Of a stretch of DNA of 64,000 bases, positions 9,228 through 17,179 are shown piece by piece. The stretch covers positions 930,001-994,000 of the forward strand of contig JACKDE010000003.1 in NCBI GenBank assembly GCA_020633675.1, read 5' to 3'. A model generated the notes under the pieces. That model did no database searches. It was given only the letters and a program-made list of their open reading frames with translations, and had not been told where the DNA came from. The position numbers and the translations under genes were made by a program. Every line of letters starts with the position of its first letter. Positions within the stretch are counted from its first letter, which is position 1. This DNA is from Deferribacteres bacterium. GTDB lineage: Bacteria; Zhuqueibacterota; Zhuqueibacteria; Zhuqueibacterales; Geothermadaptataceae.

Positions 9228-10472
9228 CTAATTTTTCCTCGTCGTCCCACTTCTTCTTCTGCTGCTGTTTTTGGGCACACGCCGGGTCTTTTTGCTTTCC
9301 TGTATATAGCGGTTAAAATCTCGTCGCTGTGATCCCAAATATTCTGGCACGTTGACGCGCTCAAGACGTCTGGTCGTCAGGCTGGGCACAATTTTGGCAC
9401 GGATAAAAATGACCAGTTCTTTTTTGGTATAGCCTTTCGATTCGTAGCCGAATAAGTACTTCAAGCCGAAGAACCACGCCGGCAAATCTTTCAAAATCGG
9501 TACGCCCTTGCGCAAATTTTGGATTTCGTAGTTGAACAATCCCGCAATCACGGTCTCTTCTCCGTCCCGCAAAAGCACGCGGGTTGTGCTTTCGGTGACA
9601 TCTTTGGTGACGCCGATCGCGTCCGGCACCACATCGCTGCGCTCGGCGGCGATATCGAGATAGATAAAAGTTGAATCGTTCTCACCATATACTTCTGGTG
9701 TGACGGTCAGAATGATACCGGATTCATATTCAGTAAAGCGTGTATTGCCGGCGAAATCCTGCAGGGTCAGAAAGAAGTTTTTGCCGACCTTGATTTTGCC
9801 TTGTTCACCGTCCATTACGCGGACATGCGGGCGTGCGATGACCTCACCCCGATTGCGGCTCTCGAAGGCTTTCAGCAACGCATCGACGCGCACTGTGCCG
9901 GAAATCTGCCGGCTGCTCGAAACGCGCAAAAATTCCTGAGCCACATTGCTGCCGCCAAACGTCCTGATGCCAACGGCGCCGTTTTTAAACGTACTCCAGT
10001 CAATACCCAGCTCATAGATCACTTCATAATCGGCCTGAAAAAACACCGCGTTAATCTCCACTTCGCGTGTGCTCAGATCGATGATGCCCTCCCTTGGGGC
10101 TTCCTGCTTCGTTTCCGTCAACGATTCAACCTGGTAAAATTTCGGATGCAGAGCGTATTTCAGCATATTCGAGCGCAGAATATATTCCAGCGCGCGCTTC
10201 CAGTACATGTTCTCGACAGCAACGCCGATCGATTTTTGCATGCCCCCGACGTTGGTGTAAATGATAATGCGGCCTTCGTTTGCCTGTGCAAAAGTGCTCA
10301 AAATTTCAAGAGCTGTACCAAGCCGCACATCACGATGGAACGACACCAACTCATCCGGCCGGTAGGCGCGCGTGGGGTCATCATTCTGTGCAAAAAGTGC
10401 GGTGGCAGTCAGAATGCAAAGCCAGCTGAGAAGCGCTGCTTTGCCAAATTTGTCGTGTTGTAGCCAATTCAT
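9228..10472 (-). CDS. Short secretin-family protein (PilQ/GspD-like)
   Basis: Outer-membrane channel candidate for the pilus-like machine. A signal peptide (AALLSWLCILTATALFAQ) leads into an STN/N0-like domain (about 30-120, FAQANEGRIIIYTNVGG) and the secretin core, ending in the conserved VPILKDLPAWFFGLKYLFG and KKELVIFIRAKIV segments. At about 414 residues it is much shorter than PilQ or GspD (600-750), lacking the N1-N3 repeats and AMIN domains. The C-terminus is Arg/Ser-rich. I chose the ATG at 10472 because it gives the cleaner signal peptide and has GAGGG upstream; the ATG at 10490 is possible. It lies 26-44 bases after the PilO/P-like gene. Confidence 0.88.
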   Translation of the reverse strand: MNWLQHDKFGKAALLSWLCILTATALFAQNDDPTRAYRPDELVSFHRDVRLGTALEILSTFAQANEGRIIIYTNVGGMQKSIGVAVENMYWKRALEYILRSNMLKYALHPKFYQVESLTETKQEAPREGIIDLSTREVEINAVFFQADYEVIYELGIDWSTFKNGAVGIRTFGGSNVAQEFLRVSSSRQISGTVRVDALLKAFESRNRGEVIARPHVRVMDGEQGKIKVGKNFFLTLQDFAGNTRFTEYESGIILTVTPEVYGENDSTFIYLDIAAERSDVVPDAIGVTKDVTESTTRVLLRDGEETVIAGLFNYEIQNLRKGVPILKDLPAWFFGLKYLFGYESKGYTKKELVIFIRAKIVPSLTTRRLERVNVPEYLGSQRRDFNRYIQESKKTRRVPKNSSRRRSGTTRKN

Positions 10473-10516
10473 AATATCTTCATCCCTCATGAGTGTACAT
10501 GATGCCTGAGCCAGGA

Positions 10517-11422
10517 TTAGTTGTATTCCAATTTCAAATAAACTGTGCGCGTGCCGAAAGAGGAGGTCACCTCGAATTCGGCTTGATTCATGCTGTGATT
10601 GATGCGCTGGAGGGTCCCGCCATCAACACGGTCACCGACCTTGAGCGAAACCACTTTGCCGTCACTTTTTGAGCGCAAATAGACTTTGTTGTTAGCAATG
10701 GCGATCAGGCTGGCTTTTTCAACATCCAGCAAACCGGATGGCTTGCGTTCAACAGGCTTCTTTCTCGCGACCGGAGCCGTTGTCGGCTTTGGTTCGGCCT
10801 GATATCTGCCGGAAAAAGCGTTGTAGCCAAACTCGGAGTACCAATTCAGCTGCGTAGCCACCATCGCCAAGTCATCCCCTGATTCCCAGGCTTCCGACAT
10901 GGAGTAGCCTTCCAGCATGACGGTAAAATTCAGCAGATTGGGATCTTTGTCGCTGCGCTTCAGGGTAACATTTTTAATGTTGTAGAGAATCGGATTGTGG
11001 GTGATGTACCAAATCAACGAACAGAAATTGGGATAATCGCCTTCACCGTTGAGCGTATAAACAAAGGTCTGATAGTTTTCGCCCTTTTTCTTTTCGTTCA
11101 GAAAAAAATCGAAATCGAGATTGATATCGTAATTCTCGATCAGCCAATTGATATACGAGAGTGAAAATGTCGGTTCAACCGCATTGATCAGCTTTTTGGA
11201 CGAGCGCACCAGCTTTTTCTCCAGCGAATCGCGCTCAACCTGAAATTGCCCAAAGGTGTCCGTAACCTGTAAATCTTCGTTGAGCCGGCTTTCCAATTGT
11301 TGTGTTTGCGCCGTGAGCTCATCAAGAGCTTTGACTTCAGACCGGTACCAGAAGAATCCGATGATTGTGAGCAGCACCAGAATGCCGCTGATGGTGAGAT
11401 TGTTTCTTTTTGCGTAGGTCAT
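10517..11422 (-). CDS. PilO/PilP-like inner-membrane alignment protein (fusion)
   Basis: Probable alignment-complex component linking the cytoplasmic PilM-like part to the secretin. It has one transmembrane helix (about residues 8-27), a coiled coil (28-75), a central region matching the PilO arrangement, then a Lys/Pro/Thr linker. The C-terminal domain (about 230-301) has a GspC/PilP homology-region pattern: IANNKVYLRSKSDGKVVSLKVGDRVDGGTL. In canonical systems PilO and PilP are separate proteins; here both appear in one 301-residue chain. It starts 15 bases after the PilM/N fusion stop and precedes the secretin gene, the usual M-N-O-P-Q order. Sequence identity to known PilO is low, so the call rests on architecture and position. 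Confidence 0.75.
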   Translation of the reverse strand: MTYAKRNNLTISGILVLLTIIGFFWYRSEVKALDELTAQTQQLESRLNEDLQVTDTFGQFQVERDSLEKKLVRSSKKLINAVEPTFSLSYINWLIENYDINLDFDFFLNEKKKGENYQTFVYTLNGEGDYPNFCSLIWYITHNPILYNIKNVTLKRSDKDPNLLNFTVMLEGYSMSEAWESGDDLAMVATQLNWYSEFGYNAFSGRYQAEPKPTTAPVARKKPVERKPSGLLDVEKASLIAIANNKVYLRSKSDGKVVSLKVGDRVDGGTLQRINHSMNQAEFEVTSSFGTRTVYLKLEYN

Positions 11423-11437
11423 TTTTGCACTTCCCTG

Positions 11438-13690
11438 TCAATTATTTGCTGGCATGTCCAAGGCAATGATGCGAGTATTTTTCATCACTGTAGCCCCGAG
11501 AGCATCCGTCAGAATCGCATGTGCTTTCTGCGCATTGTTGCGATTGGGATAGTTGCCGAGCAACACCCGGTACATTTGTTGGTTGCGCCCGCTGTCATAA
11601 TAGCTCGATATATTGGCGCGCAAACCCTTCTTGCGGCATGCTATGGCATACTTTGCCGCATAATCGCGATCAGAGCTCTGCAATACTTCGATGAAATATC
11701 TTTTCACCGGATAGCTCGCATTGTCCTCGACCTGACTCTGAATTGGCGCACGATCGGCAACGCTGCTGGCAGTTCTTTGCTGACTGTGCTCTGCGGCTCC
11801 ATTTGTTGCTGTGTGGTTGGCCGCGCCGTTGTTCGACTTCGCAACCGGCGGTGGAGCGCTTTGGCGGGCAGGCGATCGGGTTGTGCTGGTGGCGACTTTC
11901 GGTTCAGCGGGCGGCTGACTGCGCGGCTGCGAGCTTTGCTGGTTGTGACGAATATTCCTTGCCGGCGACACTGTCCGGTTTGGCGTTTGGCTGGCTGGAG
12001 GCGCTACACTGCGTGGGGGCTGATTGTTACCCGCAAAATAATCCTTGGTGAAATTGGGAATCGTGGTAAAGTTCGCCAGGCTGATGCCATCGGTTTCCGG
12101 CTCTGCATCGCGATCAAACTTGATGTTATCCATTGCAAAATTATAGATGGGCTTGATCCCGGAACGCTCACGAGTGACCTTGTTGAGCATTGCACCGCCC
12201 AGTTTATCCGCCAAAACCGGAATTTTTAAGCGCGATTGCGAATAACCATTGAGCGTATAGGTTGAGCCGTTTTTGGTAATTTGATTGACCCAAACGTCCC
12301 CGGTACTCTGCACGCTTCGGTTGAGCTTTTTCAAAAATATGAGGAATGAGTCGTAGTCTTTTGCCAGGTCATCCACCAACGAGAGATTGCTCTCCAGCTG
12401 TTTGCTTTCATCTTCGATGTCAAGTACATCGTCCACCGCTTCGCGAGCGTGGCTAATTTCCTGCTCCAGGCTTTTGTTTTTGATCTGCATTGCGTTCATG
12501 GAGCTGCGCACACTGATGATTTCAAATGTGATAAAAAATGCGATCAGGCCGGTCAAGGCCAGCAGACCATAGCCATAACGGTCAAGCTTGACAATTTCCT
12601 GTTGATCTCTCAGGTTTTGCGGAATTAAATTCAGTTGAAAAAAGTCAGGATTTCTGGGCTGCAACACTTTCCACGCCAAGGCAATCGCGACAGCGAACTC
12701 AGAGAAGGTCTCTTCCTGCTTATCGCTTTCAACTGGCAAATGCCCAAGCGCCGTTGTGGACAGGTATTCAACCGTGGCTTTCTTGAATTGCGCGGCAAAA
12801 AATGATTTGGCGCGAATGTGGCTGCAGCGCCCTGCTAAATAAATCGAATTGATTTCAGGAATACTGGCTTCATCAATTTCATACATTAACCGGCGTGAAA
12901 TGATATCAAGTACCTGCGGTGAAGCGGCGTTTTCGTTGATGATCGAACTGATATGGAGCAATTCGTAGCCATTCATAAAAATCAGGCGAGTGAAATCGTC
13001 CTCAATGTAAACGATCACCGAAGTCTGGCCCGGTTGGCTGGAGAATCCGGAGCGTGCAATATTGGCCAAGGCCAGTTCCGTCGTGTCCATGGTGCCGAAG
13101 TGCAGTTTTTTGCCAAGAAAATCGTTGACTTCGCGCAAAATATTGAGAAAGGGTGGGTATTGATCATGCACCAGACTCACGGTGGCCCCATCTGCCAGTT
13201 TTAGCAAATGTTGCTCCGAGCCCAAACCGGCATCTTTATCAGCACGACTGGTGTTGTCGATAAAGTCATCTGACTGCTTAAAATCCGCGCTGTCGAGGCG
13301 TTGGTATTTGGCCATCGATACCGGGATATTCAGACCGACCCTGATTTTTTTGGAGGCATGTTTGAACAGAAACTTGTACAGAATCTCAAGGTTGGCATTG
13401 CCCTTTGTCTGCGCCTCTTGCTCGCTTGTTTTTTCATCCCAGGCATCCTTCAGGCCGAACGCGTCTCTGGCATCAGCATTCGGCTTGTTATCGACAACCA
13501 GTTCTTCTTTTGTCGTTTGGTGTTCGAGTGAGCTGTCGAGATAGGCTGTTTCCAGCGCAACAACAGATATCTGATCCTTTTCGCGCATGAGTGTTGCCAA
13601 CCTGACTTCCCGGCCACTGATAGCGAGTCCAATCGCGGTGCGCATACCGCCATTGACAATATTTTTCAAATCAAATTTTTCACTAAACAT
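11438..13690 (-). CDS. PilM-PilN fusion with C-terminal SPOR domain
   Basis: A 750-residue fusion. The N-terminal part (about 15-345) has the actin-like PilM layout (AIGLAISGREVRLATL start; STTALGHLPV end). After LNLIPQNLR, the PilM/PilN junction signature, comes one membrane helix (372-394), a coiled coil and a PilN-like periplasmic domain to about 550. A Pro/Ser/Gln-rich linker (about 555-645) leads to a SPOR-like domain (about 665-745: YFIEVLQSSDRDYAAKYA ... YRVLLGNYPNRNNAQKAH). SPOR domains bind glycan strands lacking stem peptides. Fusing the cytoplasmic and periplasmic alignment parts to a peptidoglycan anchor is not the standard arrangement. The start is 8 bases after the PilT-like stop. 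Confidence 0.85.
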   Translation of the reverse strand: MFSEKFDLKNIVNGGMRTAIGLAISGREVRLATLMREKDQISVVALETAYLDSSLEHQTTKEELVVDNKPNADARDAFGLKDAWDEKTSEQEAQTKGNANLEILYKFLFKHASKKIRVGLNIPVSMAKYQRLDSADFKQSDDFIDNTSRADKDAGLGSEQHLLKLADGATVSLVHDQYPPFLNILREVNDFLGKKLHFGTMDTTELALANIARSGFSSQPGQTSVIVYIEDDFTRLIFMNGYELLHISSIINENAASPQVLDIISRRLMYEIDEASIPEINSIYLAGRCSHIRAKSFFAAQFKKATVEYLSTTALGHLPVESDKQEETFSEFAVAIALAWKVLQPRNPDFFQLNLIPQNLRDQQEIVKLDRYGYGLLALTGLIAFFITFEIISVRSSMNAMQIKNKSLEQEISHAREAVDDVLDIEDESKQLESNLSLVDDLAKDYDSFLIFLKKLNRSVQSTGDVWVNQITKNGSTYTLNGYSQSRLKIPVLADKLGGAMLNKVTRERSGIKPIYNFAMDNIKFDRDAEPETDGISLANFTTIPNFTKDYFAGNNQPPRSVAPPASQTPNRTVSPARNIRHNQQSSQPRSQPPAEPKVATSTTRSPARQSAPPPVAKSNNGAANHTATNGAAEHSQQRTASSVADRAPIQSQVEDNASYPVKRYFIEVLQSSDRDYAAKYAIACRKKGLRANISSYYDSGRNQQMYRVLLGNYPNRNNAQKAHAILTDALGATVMKNTRIIALDMPANN

Positions 13691-13698
13691 AATTTTCC

Positions 13699-14946
13699 TC
13701 AGTCCATCTTGCGCTGATAATGCATCAAGTCCTCAAATCGTTTTTTGTTGTTGGCATTATTGAGCGCCTCGCCGTATGAGATGATATTTTTTTGACACAG
13801 CCTGGCGAGATCTTGCTCCATTGTAATCATGCCTTCTGAATTTGACTGTTGGATGATTTGGTAAATTTCCTCTGTGTTGTTGGTTCGGATGGCTGCCCGC
13901 ACAGGTGCATTGCTCACCATCGTTTCTTTCGCCATGCACAGCCTGCCATCCTTGCGGTTCACCAGCTTTTGCGAGATCACACACGTCAGCAAGTTGGCCA
14001 TTCGCTCGCGAACGCGCTGCTGTTCGTCGGGGGCGGTTTCCGCCAAAATCCGGTCGATGCTTTCAACTGCGGATGACGTGTGCAGGGTCGCAAACACTTT
14101 GTGGCCGCTGTCAGCCGCTTCCAGCACAGCGTTGAATGTGTCCGCATTGCGCATTTCACCAATGACGATAATGTCGGGATCCTGCCGCAATGCCTGAATT
14201 ACGCCTTCCTCGAAACTGCGCACATCCCGGCTGACTTCACGTTGCCGCACCACCGAGCGCTGCGAAACATGAATATATTCCACCGGATCGGCGATCATCA
14301 CAATGTGCGCGTGCGACATGCGATTGTTGGCGTCGATGATCGAGTCCAGCGTCGAAGTTTTGCCCGAGCCACTGATGCCAGTGATTAAAATCAGGCCGCG
14401 CTTTTGGTATTCGAGGCTCATCAGCCGCGACACGTTTTTGTGCAGGCCCAAATCGCGGAACGGCCGCACGGAAGCGCCGATGCGCCGCAAGCTGAGCGCC
14501 AAATGGGTCATGTCGAAATAGATCGTTGCGCGAAACCGAATGACATCGCCGGATGGCGTCGCAAGCTCATAGGTAAACTGCACCTGCCGATTGTCCATCA
14601 GTTCCTGGCGCTGCACATCGATCAGCATGTTGTACAGCAGGGCATCGGTCTCGTCGATGGTATAGGAGCCCATTTCTTCATCAGCGCGTTTTTTGCCGTG
14701 TATCCGATACCACACCATGCCATTGCAGCCGAGCCCGCCAAAATCCAAATCCGAGGCTTCCTTGCTTTCCATGCTCATTAAAATGTAATTTACCGCTTGT
14801 TTTAGCAAATAATTCTGATCATCCGGCAGGCTCGCCAGCACCTCGGCAATCACTGTCCAGCGGTCGCTCATCTCCGAATCCAGCGCAATCGTCGGTGTCA
14901 ACATCGACAGGAGTTCTTTTGCATTAATCAGTCGCTGGTCTTGCAC
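13699..14946 (-). CDS. pilT: PilT-like retraction ATPase
   Basis: Hexameric secretion ATPase of the PilT branch, expected to drive disassembly of the filament. The Walker A is ITGISGSGKTSTL, the Asp box follows (DPVEYI), the Walker B is DIIVIGEMRN and the His box is FATLHTSSAVESIDR. The PilT-type AIRTNNTEEIYQIIQ segment is near the end. Length is about 415 residues. I chose the GTG at 14946 because GAGG stands 6 bases before it; a longer frame to 15075 would overlap the previous gene by more than 100 bases. The N-terminal region is longer than in classical PilT (about 345). The presence of a retraction motor argues for a type IV pilus, not a type II secretion system. Confidence 0.9.
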   Translation of the reverse strand: MQDQRLINAKELLSMLTPTIALDSEMSDRWTVIAEVLASLPDDQNYLLKQAVNYILMSMESKEASDLDFGGLGCNGMVWYRIHGKKRADEEMGSYTIDETDALLYNMLIDVQRQELMDNRQVQFTYELATPSGDVIRFRATIYFDMTHLALSLRRIGASVRPFRDLGLHKNVSRLMSLEYQKRGLILITGISGSGKTSTLDSIIDANNRMSHAHIVMIADPVEYIHVSQRSVVRQREVSRDVRSFEEGVIQALRQDPDIIVIGEMRNADTFNAVLEAADSGHKVFATLHTSSAVESIDRILAETAPDEQQRVRERMANLLTCVISQKLVNRKDGRLCMAKETMVSNAPVRAAIRTNNTEEIYQIIQQSNSEGMITMEQDLARLCQKNIISYGEALNNANNKKRFEDLMHYQRKMD

Positions 14947-14965
14947 AATTCGCCTCAAATACTCT

Positions 14966-15862
14966 TTATTTCCAGGAAAGCACACGCATGCGCGGATTGT
15001 TCGGCGCATAATTCGATGCCAGCGCGCGCATGTATTCAGGTTCGTGATCGACATTGATTTGAAAGCCGAGGCCATCGGCGGCGCCCCAGGTCACAATGCC
15101 ACCATTGATGTAGCTGGCCGCGCTGCCGCTGTTGCTGATGAGCGTGCCGGTGTTCGGGGAGTAAACCACGCCTTCGATTGTCGCGCCATCAAATAATTGC
15201 GTGGCCCCTTCAACGATAAAAATGCCATACACCGTTCGGCCTGCCAGCACACGCAAGTCGCCATTGACATGGGTGACATTTGGCGTCAAGCCGGAATAAT
15301 AAAAGTTGGTGCTCGGATAGCCATCGCCAGGCTCAAAGGGATTATCACCGGGTGTATGCCCCTGGCTGGTTGCCGCATTCAGCAAATTTGTATAGTCAAT
15401 ATCCGGCATGAACGGCGCATGATCGATCACCAGGGTGGTATCGATCACCCCGGTCGAGTCACGGGTGGTTACATCATTTACGCTATCCTTTGCCCAAACA
15501 GCGAACTCAGAAAACTCGCCGTCGAAAAGGATCACTTCGCTGGTCATCGAAAGATCGGCATTTTTGCCGGTGGAAAAGACTTTCAGACGGTTGGATGCCA
15601 GGCCTGTATCCTGCACAGCAATGGTAATGCTATCCTTGTTTAGCACCAAAGGCGAACCATAGCTCGGCCGCCAGCTGCTGTTGAGATAGAGTTTGTTGAG
15701 CGCGATATACGCACCGCTGTTCGCGGCATTTTTTGCAGAAGTGCGCGAGAAATGGGTTGCCGCCATATCGCTGGCCTGTACCAACTGCCGATTTTTGCTC
15801 AGTACGATCATTCCGGTCGAGAGTGAAAGTCCGAACATGAGAATCAGTAAAAACTTGCCCAT
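14966..15862 (-). CDS. Pilin-like membrane-anchored protein, PilX-type
   Basis: 298 residues with one N-terminal hydrophobic helix starting directly at MGKFLLILMFGLSLSTG, followed by a helical region (KNRQLVQASDMAATHFSRT, then SAKNAANSGAYIAL) that resembles PilX minor pilins, whose helix carries many Ala/Ser/Asn. The rest is a beta-rich domain with an adhesin-like repeat composition and a MbeG-like run of Gly/Asn/Ser. There is no GFTLxE prepilin motif and no acidic residue at position 5. It lies between the other pilin-like genes and PilT, so a minor subunit or tip protein is likely. A strong stem-loop precedes it at 15906-15970. Confidence 0.75.
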   Translation of the reverse strand: MGKFLLILMFGLSLSTGMIVLSKNRQLVQASDMAATHFSRTSAKNAANSGAYIALNKLYLNSSWRPSYGSPLVLNKDSITIAVQDTGLASNRLKVFSTGKNADLSMTSEVILFDGEFSEFAVWAKDSVNDVTTRDSTGVIDTTLVIDHAPFMPDIDYTNLLNAATSQGHTPGDNPFEPGDGYPSTNFYYSGLTPNVTHVNGDLRVLAGRTVYGIFIVEGATQLFDGATIEGVVYSPNTGTLISNSGSAASYINGGIVTWGAADGLGFQINVDHEPEYMRALASNYAPNNPRMRVLSWK

Positions 15863-15905
15863 TTTTCATTTAACCTTCTCTTAAAACAGGAAGGAGATTA
15901 GTGGA

Positions 15906-15970
15906 GAGATGAAGCAACAAGCGCAGCACTGAACGAATTCACCATTTCCGTTTGCTTGTCACTTCATCTC
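15906..15970. repeat. Inverted repeat (stem-loop) between pilin-like genes
   Basis: GAGATGAAGCAACAAGC (15906-15922) pairs with GCTTGTCACTTCATCTC (15954-15970): 15 of 17 bases complementary, with a 31-base loop. It is not followed by a T-run. In the transcript it lies in the spacer between two minor pilin-like genes, where it could limit readthrough or stabilise one part of the mRNA. Confidence 0.6.
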
Positions 15971-15998
15971 ACCATAAATCTCGCCCCAGAGGTTTTTG

Positions 15999-16565
15999 CT
16001 ATTTTCCGTACAAATTTGGCGGTGTTACTTTGCCATGCCAAACAAGTCTCGAGTAATTTGCATCAAAATTAAAACTCGATTCTGTTGCCATTTCGAATTC
16101 AATAATGCGAATCGCACTGAGCGTGCTGGTTTCGTACCCCATGCTGTTAAAATACCTGATTTTGAATTCCGTTAAGCCAGCTGCCAGCACAACAGGCGAA
16201 CCGCCATTGACTGTGCGGTAGAGAAAGCGATCGTTTGGGTTTTCAGTTGCGCTCAAAGCCGCGGTCGTGCTGAGATGATATTTTACCGTATCGATGGTGC
16301 CGGTCACGTTCGGGTCCCAGCAAAAGGTAATCTCGCTGGAGTCTGCACTGAGTATCGGATAAATGGACGGGTCGTTGACGCCCGCGCCGATCAGTGATAG
16401 CTCATACTCAATGGCATCGGTCGCATCGGCGAGGTTCTGATATGCGACATGTTCCAGTGTGTTCAGATAGGCATCCCGCGTCACCTCATTGCCGTAGCGC
16501 AAAAACGACATCAGCAACAAGGAGCCGATCACAGCACTACCGATCATTGCGATCCAGGAAGTCAT
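15999..16565 (-). CDS. Pilin-like membrane-anchored protein
   Basis: 188 residues: an N-terminal hydrophobic helix (MTSWIAMIGSAVIGSLLLMS) continuing into a polar helix (NTLEHVAYQNLADATDAIE) and a beta-rich C-terminal domain. This is the fold plan of a minor pseudopilin, but the prepilin leader and the Phe/Glu motif are absent. It starts 15 bases after the next upstream pilin-like gene stop, within the pilus-like operon. Function as minor subunit is inferred from architecture and position. Confidence 0.72.
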   Translation of the reverse strand: MTSWIAMIGSAVIGSLLLMSFLRYGNEVTRDAYLNTLEHVAYQNLADATDAIEYELSLIGAGVNDPSIYPILSADSSEITFCWDPNVTGTIDTVKYHLSTTAALSATENPNDRFLYRTVNGGSPVVLAAGLTEFKIRYFNSMGYETSTLSAIRIIEFEMATESSFNFDANYSRLVWHGKVTPPNLYGK

Positions 16566-16580
16566 AACGCTTTATTTCCT

Positions 16581-17081
16581 TTAACTGTTATTGACACCGT
16601 AATAGCTAATCACCTGCTTCAAGGTAATGCCATGAGAGAGATAGCTGGAGTTCACATTAACGGTCATTTTTTTAAAAAACGTTTCGTTCGAATAAGAAGC
16701 TTCCGGGTTGGTATCCCTCACATAGACTACACTGATTTGCACCTGAAAATCCATCCCGCGCACGGTAACTGTCTGGTTGAAACCATGATAGTCATCGACG
16801 TCGCTGAAGTTGGGATAATGCTCGGAGTTGTTGTGTCCGAGCCCATAAACCGTGGTAAAGCCGTCTGGCATGTCCCCGGGATCCAGCGAAGCCGAAACAG
16901 CATCGTATTCCTTGGATTTGGCTTCTTCAATAAAGCGCTGTGCAACCGAAATGGCGGTGTGCACGATCTCGGTTTCCTGCAATGCTTCCTGATTTCGGAG
17001 CGAGGTTTGGTTGATATTTAAAATCAACAGCGAAAAAAGTACAGAGGTGAGAACAACGAGTAATAATTCTTGAAAGCCCAT
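16581..17081 (-). CDS. Pilin-like membrane-anchored protein
   Basis: 166 residues. It starts MGFQELLLVVLTSVLFSLLIL, a hydrophobic helix with a Glu at the fifth residue of the open frame (third after the Gly), then a helix (NQEALQETEIVHTAISVAQRFIEEAKSK cut short here) typical of pseudopilin stalks, and a C-terminal beta domain. MG/F could be a minimal prepilin cleavage site, but this is not the standard GFTLxE. It follows the PilB gene by 98 bases, in which a small dispersed hairpin lies (17113-17165). Confidence 0.72.
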   Translation of the reverse strand: MGFQELLLVVLTSVLFSLLILNINQTSLRNQEALQETEIVHTAISVAQRFIEEAKSKEYDAVSASLDPGDMPDGFTTVYGLGHNNSEHYPNFSDVDDYHGFNQTVTVRGMDFQVQISVVYVRDTNPEASYSNETFFKKMTVNVNSSYLSHGITLKQVISYYGVNNS

Positions 17082-17112
17082 CTTATTGCTCAGTTGATGA
17101 ATTCAAAATCGC

Positions 17113-17165
17113 GGAGGGCAAAGCTTGCTTTGCATGGTTTTGCGAAAAAAGCTTCGTACTCCATT
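17113..17165. repeat. Dispersed hairpin, GCAAAGC type
   Basis: GCAAAGCTTGCTTTGC at 17118-17133 is a perfect 7-bp stem with a TT loop; it is flanked by GGAG and ACTCC. The same unit, GGAG-GCAAAGC-AT-GCTTTGC, occurs at 42058-42115 inside a coding sequence. It looks like a REP-type repeat of this genome. Confidence 0.6.
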
Positions 17166-17179
17166 TGAAAAAAATATGA

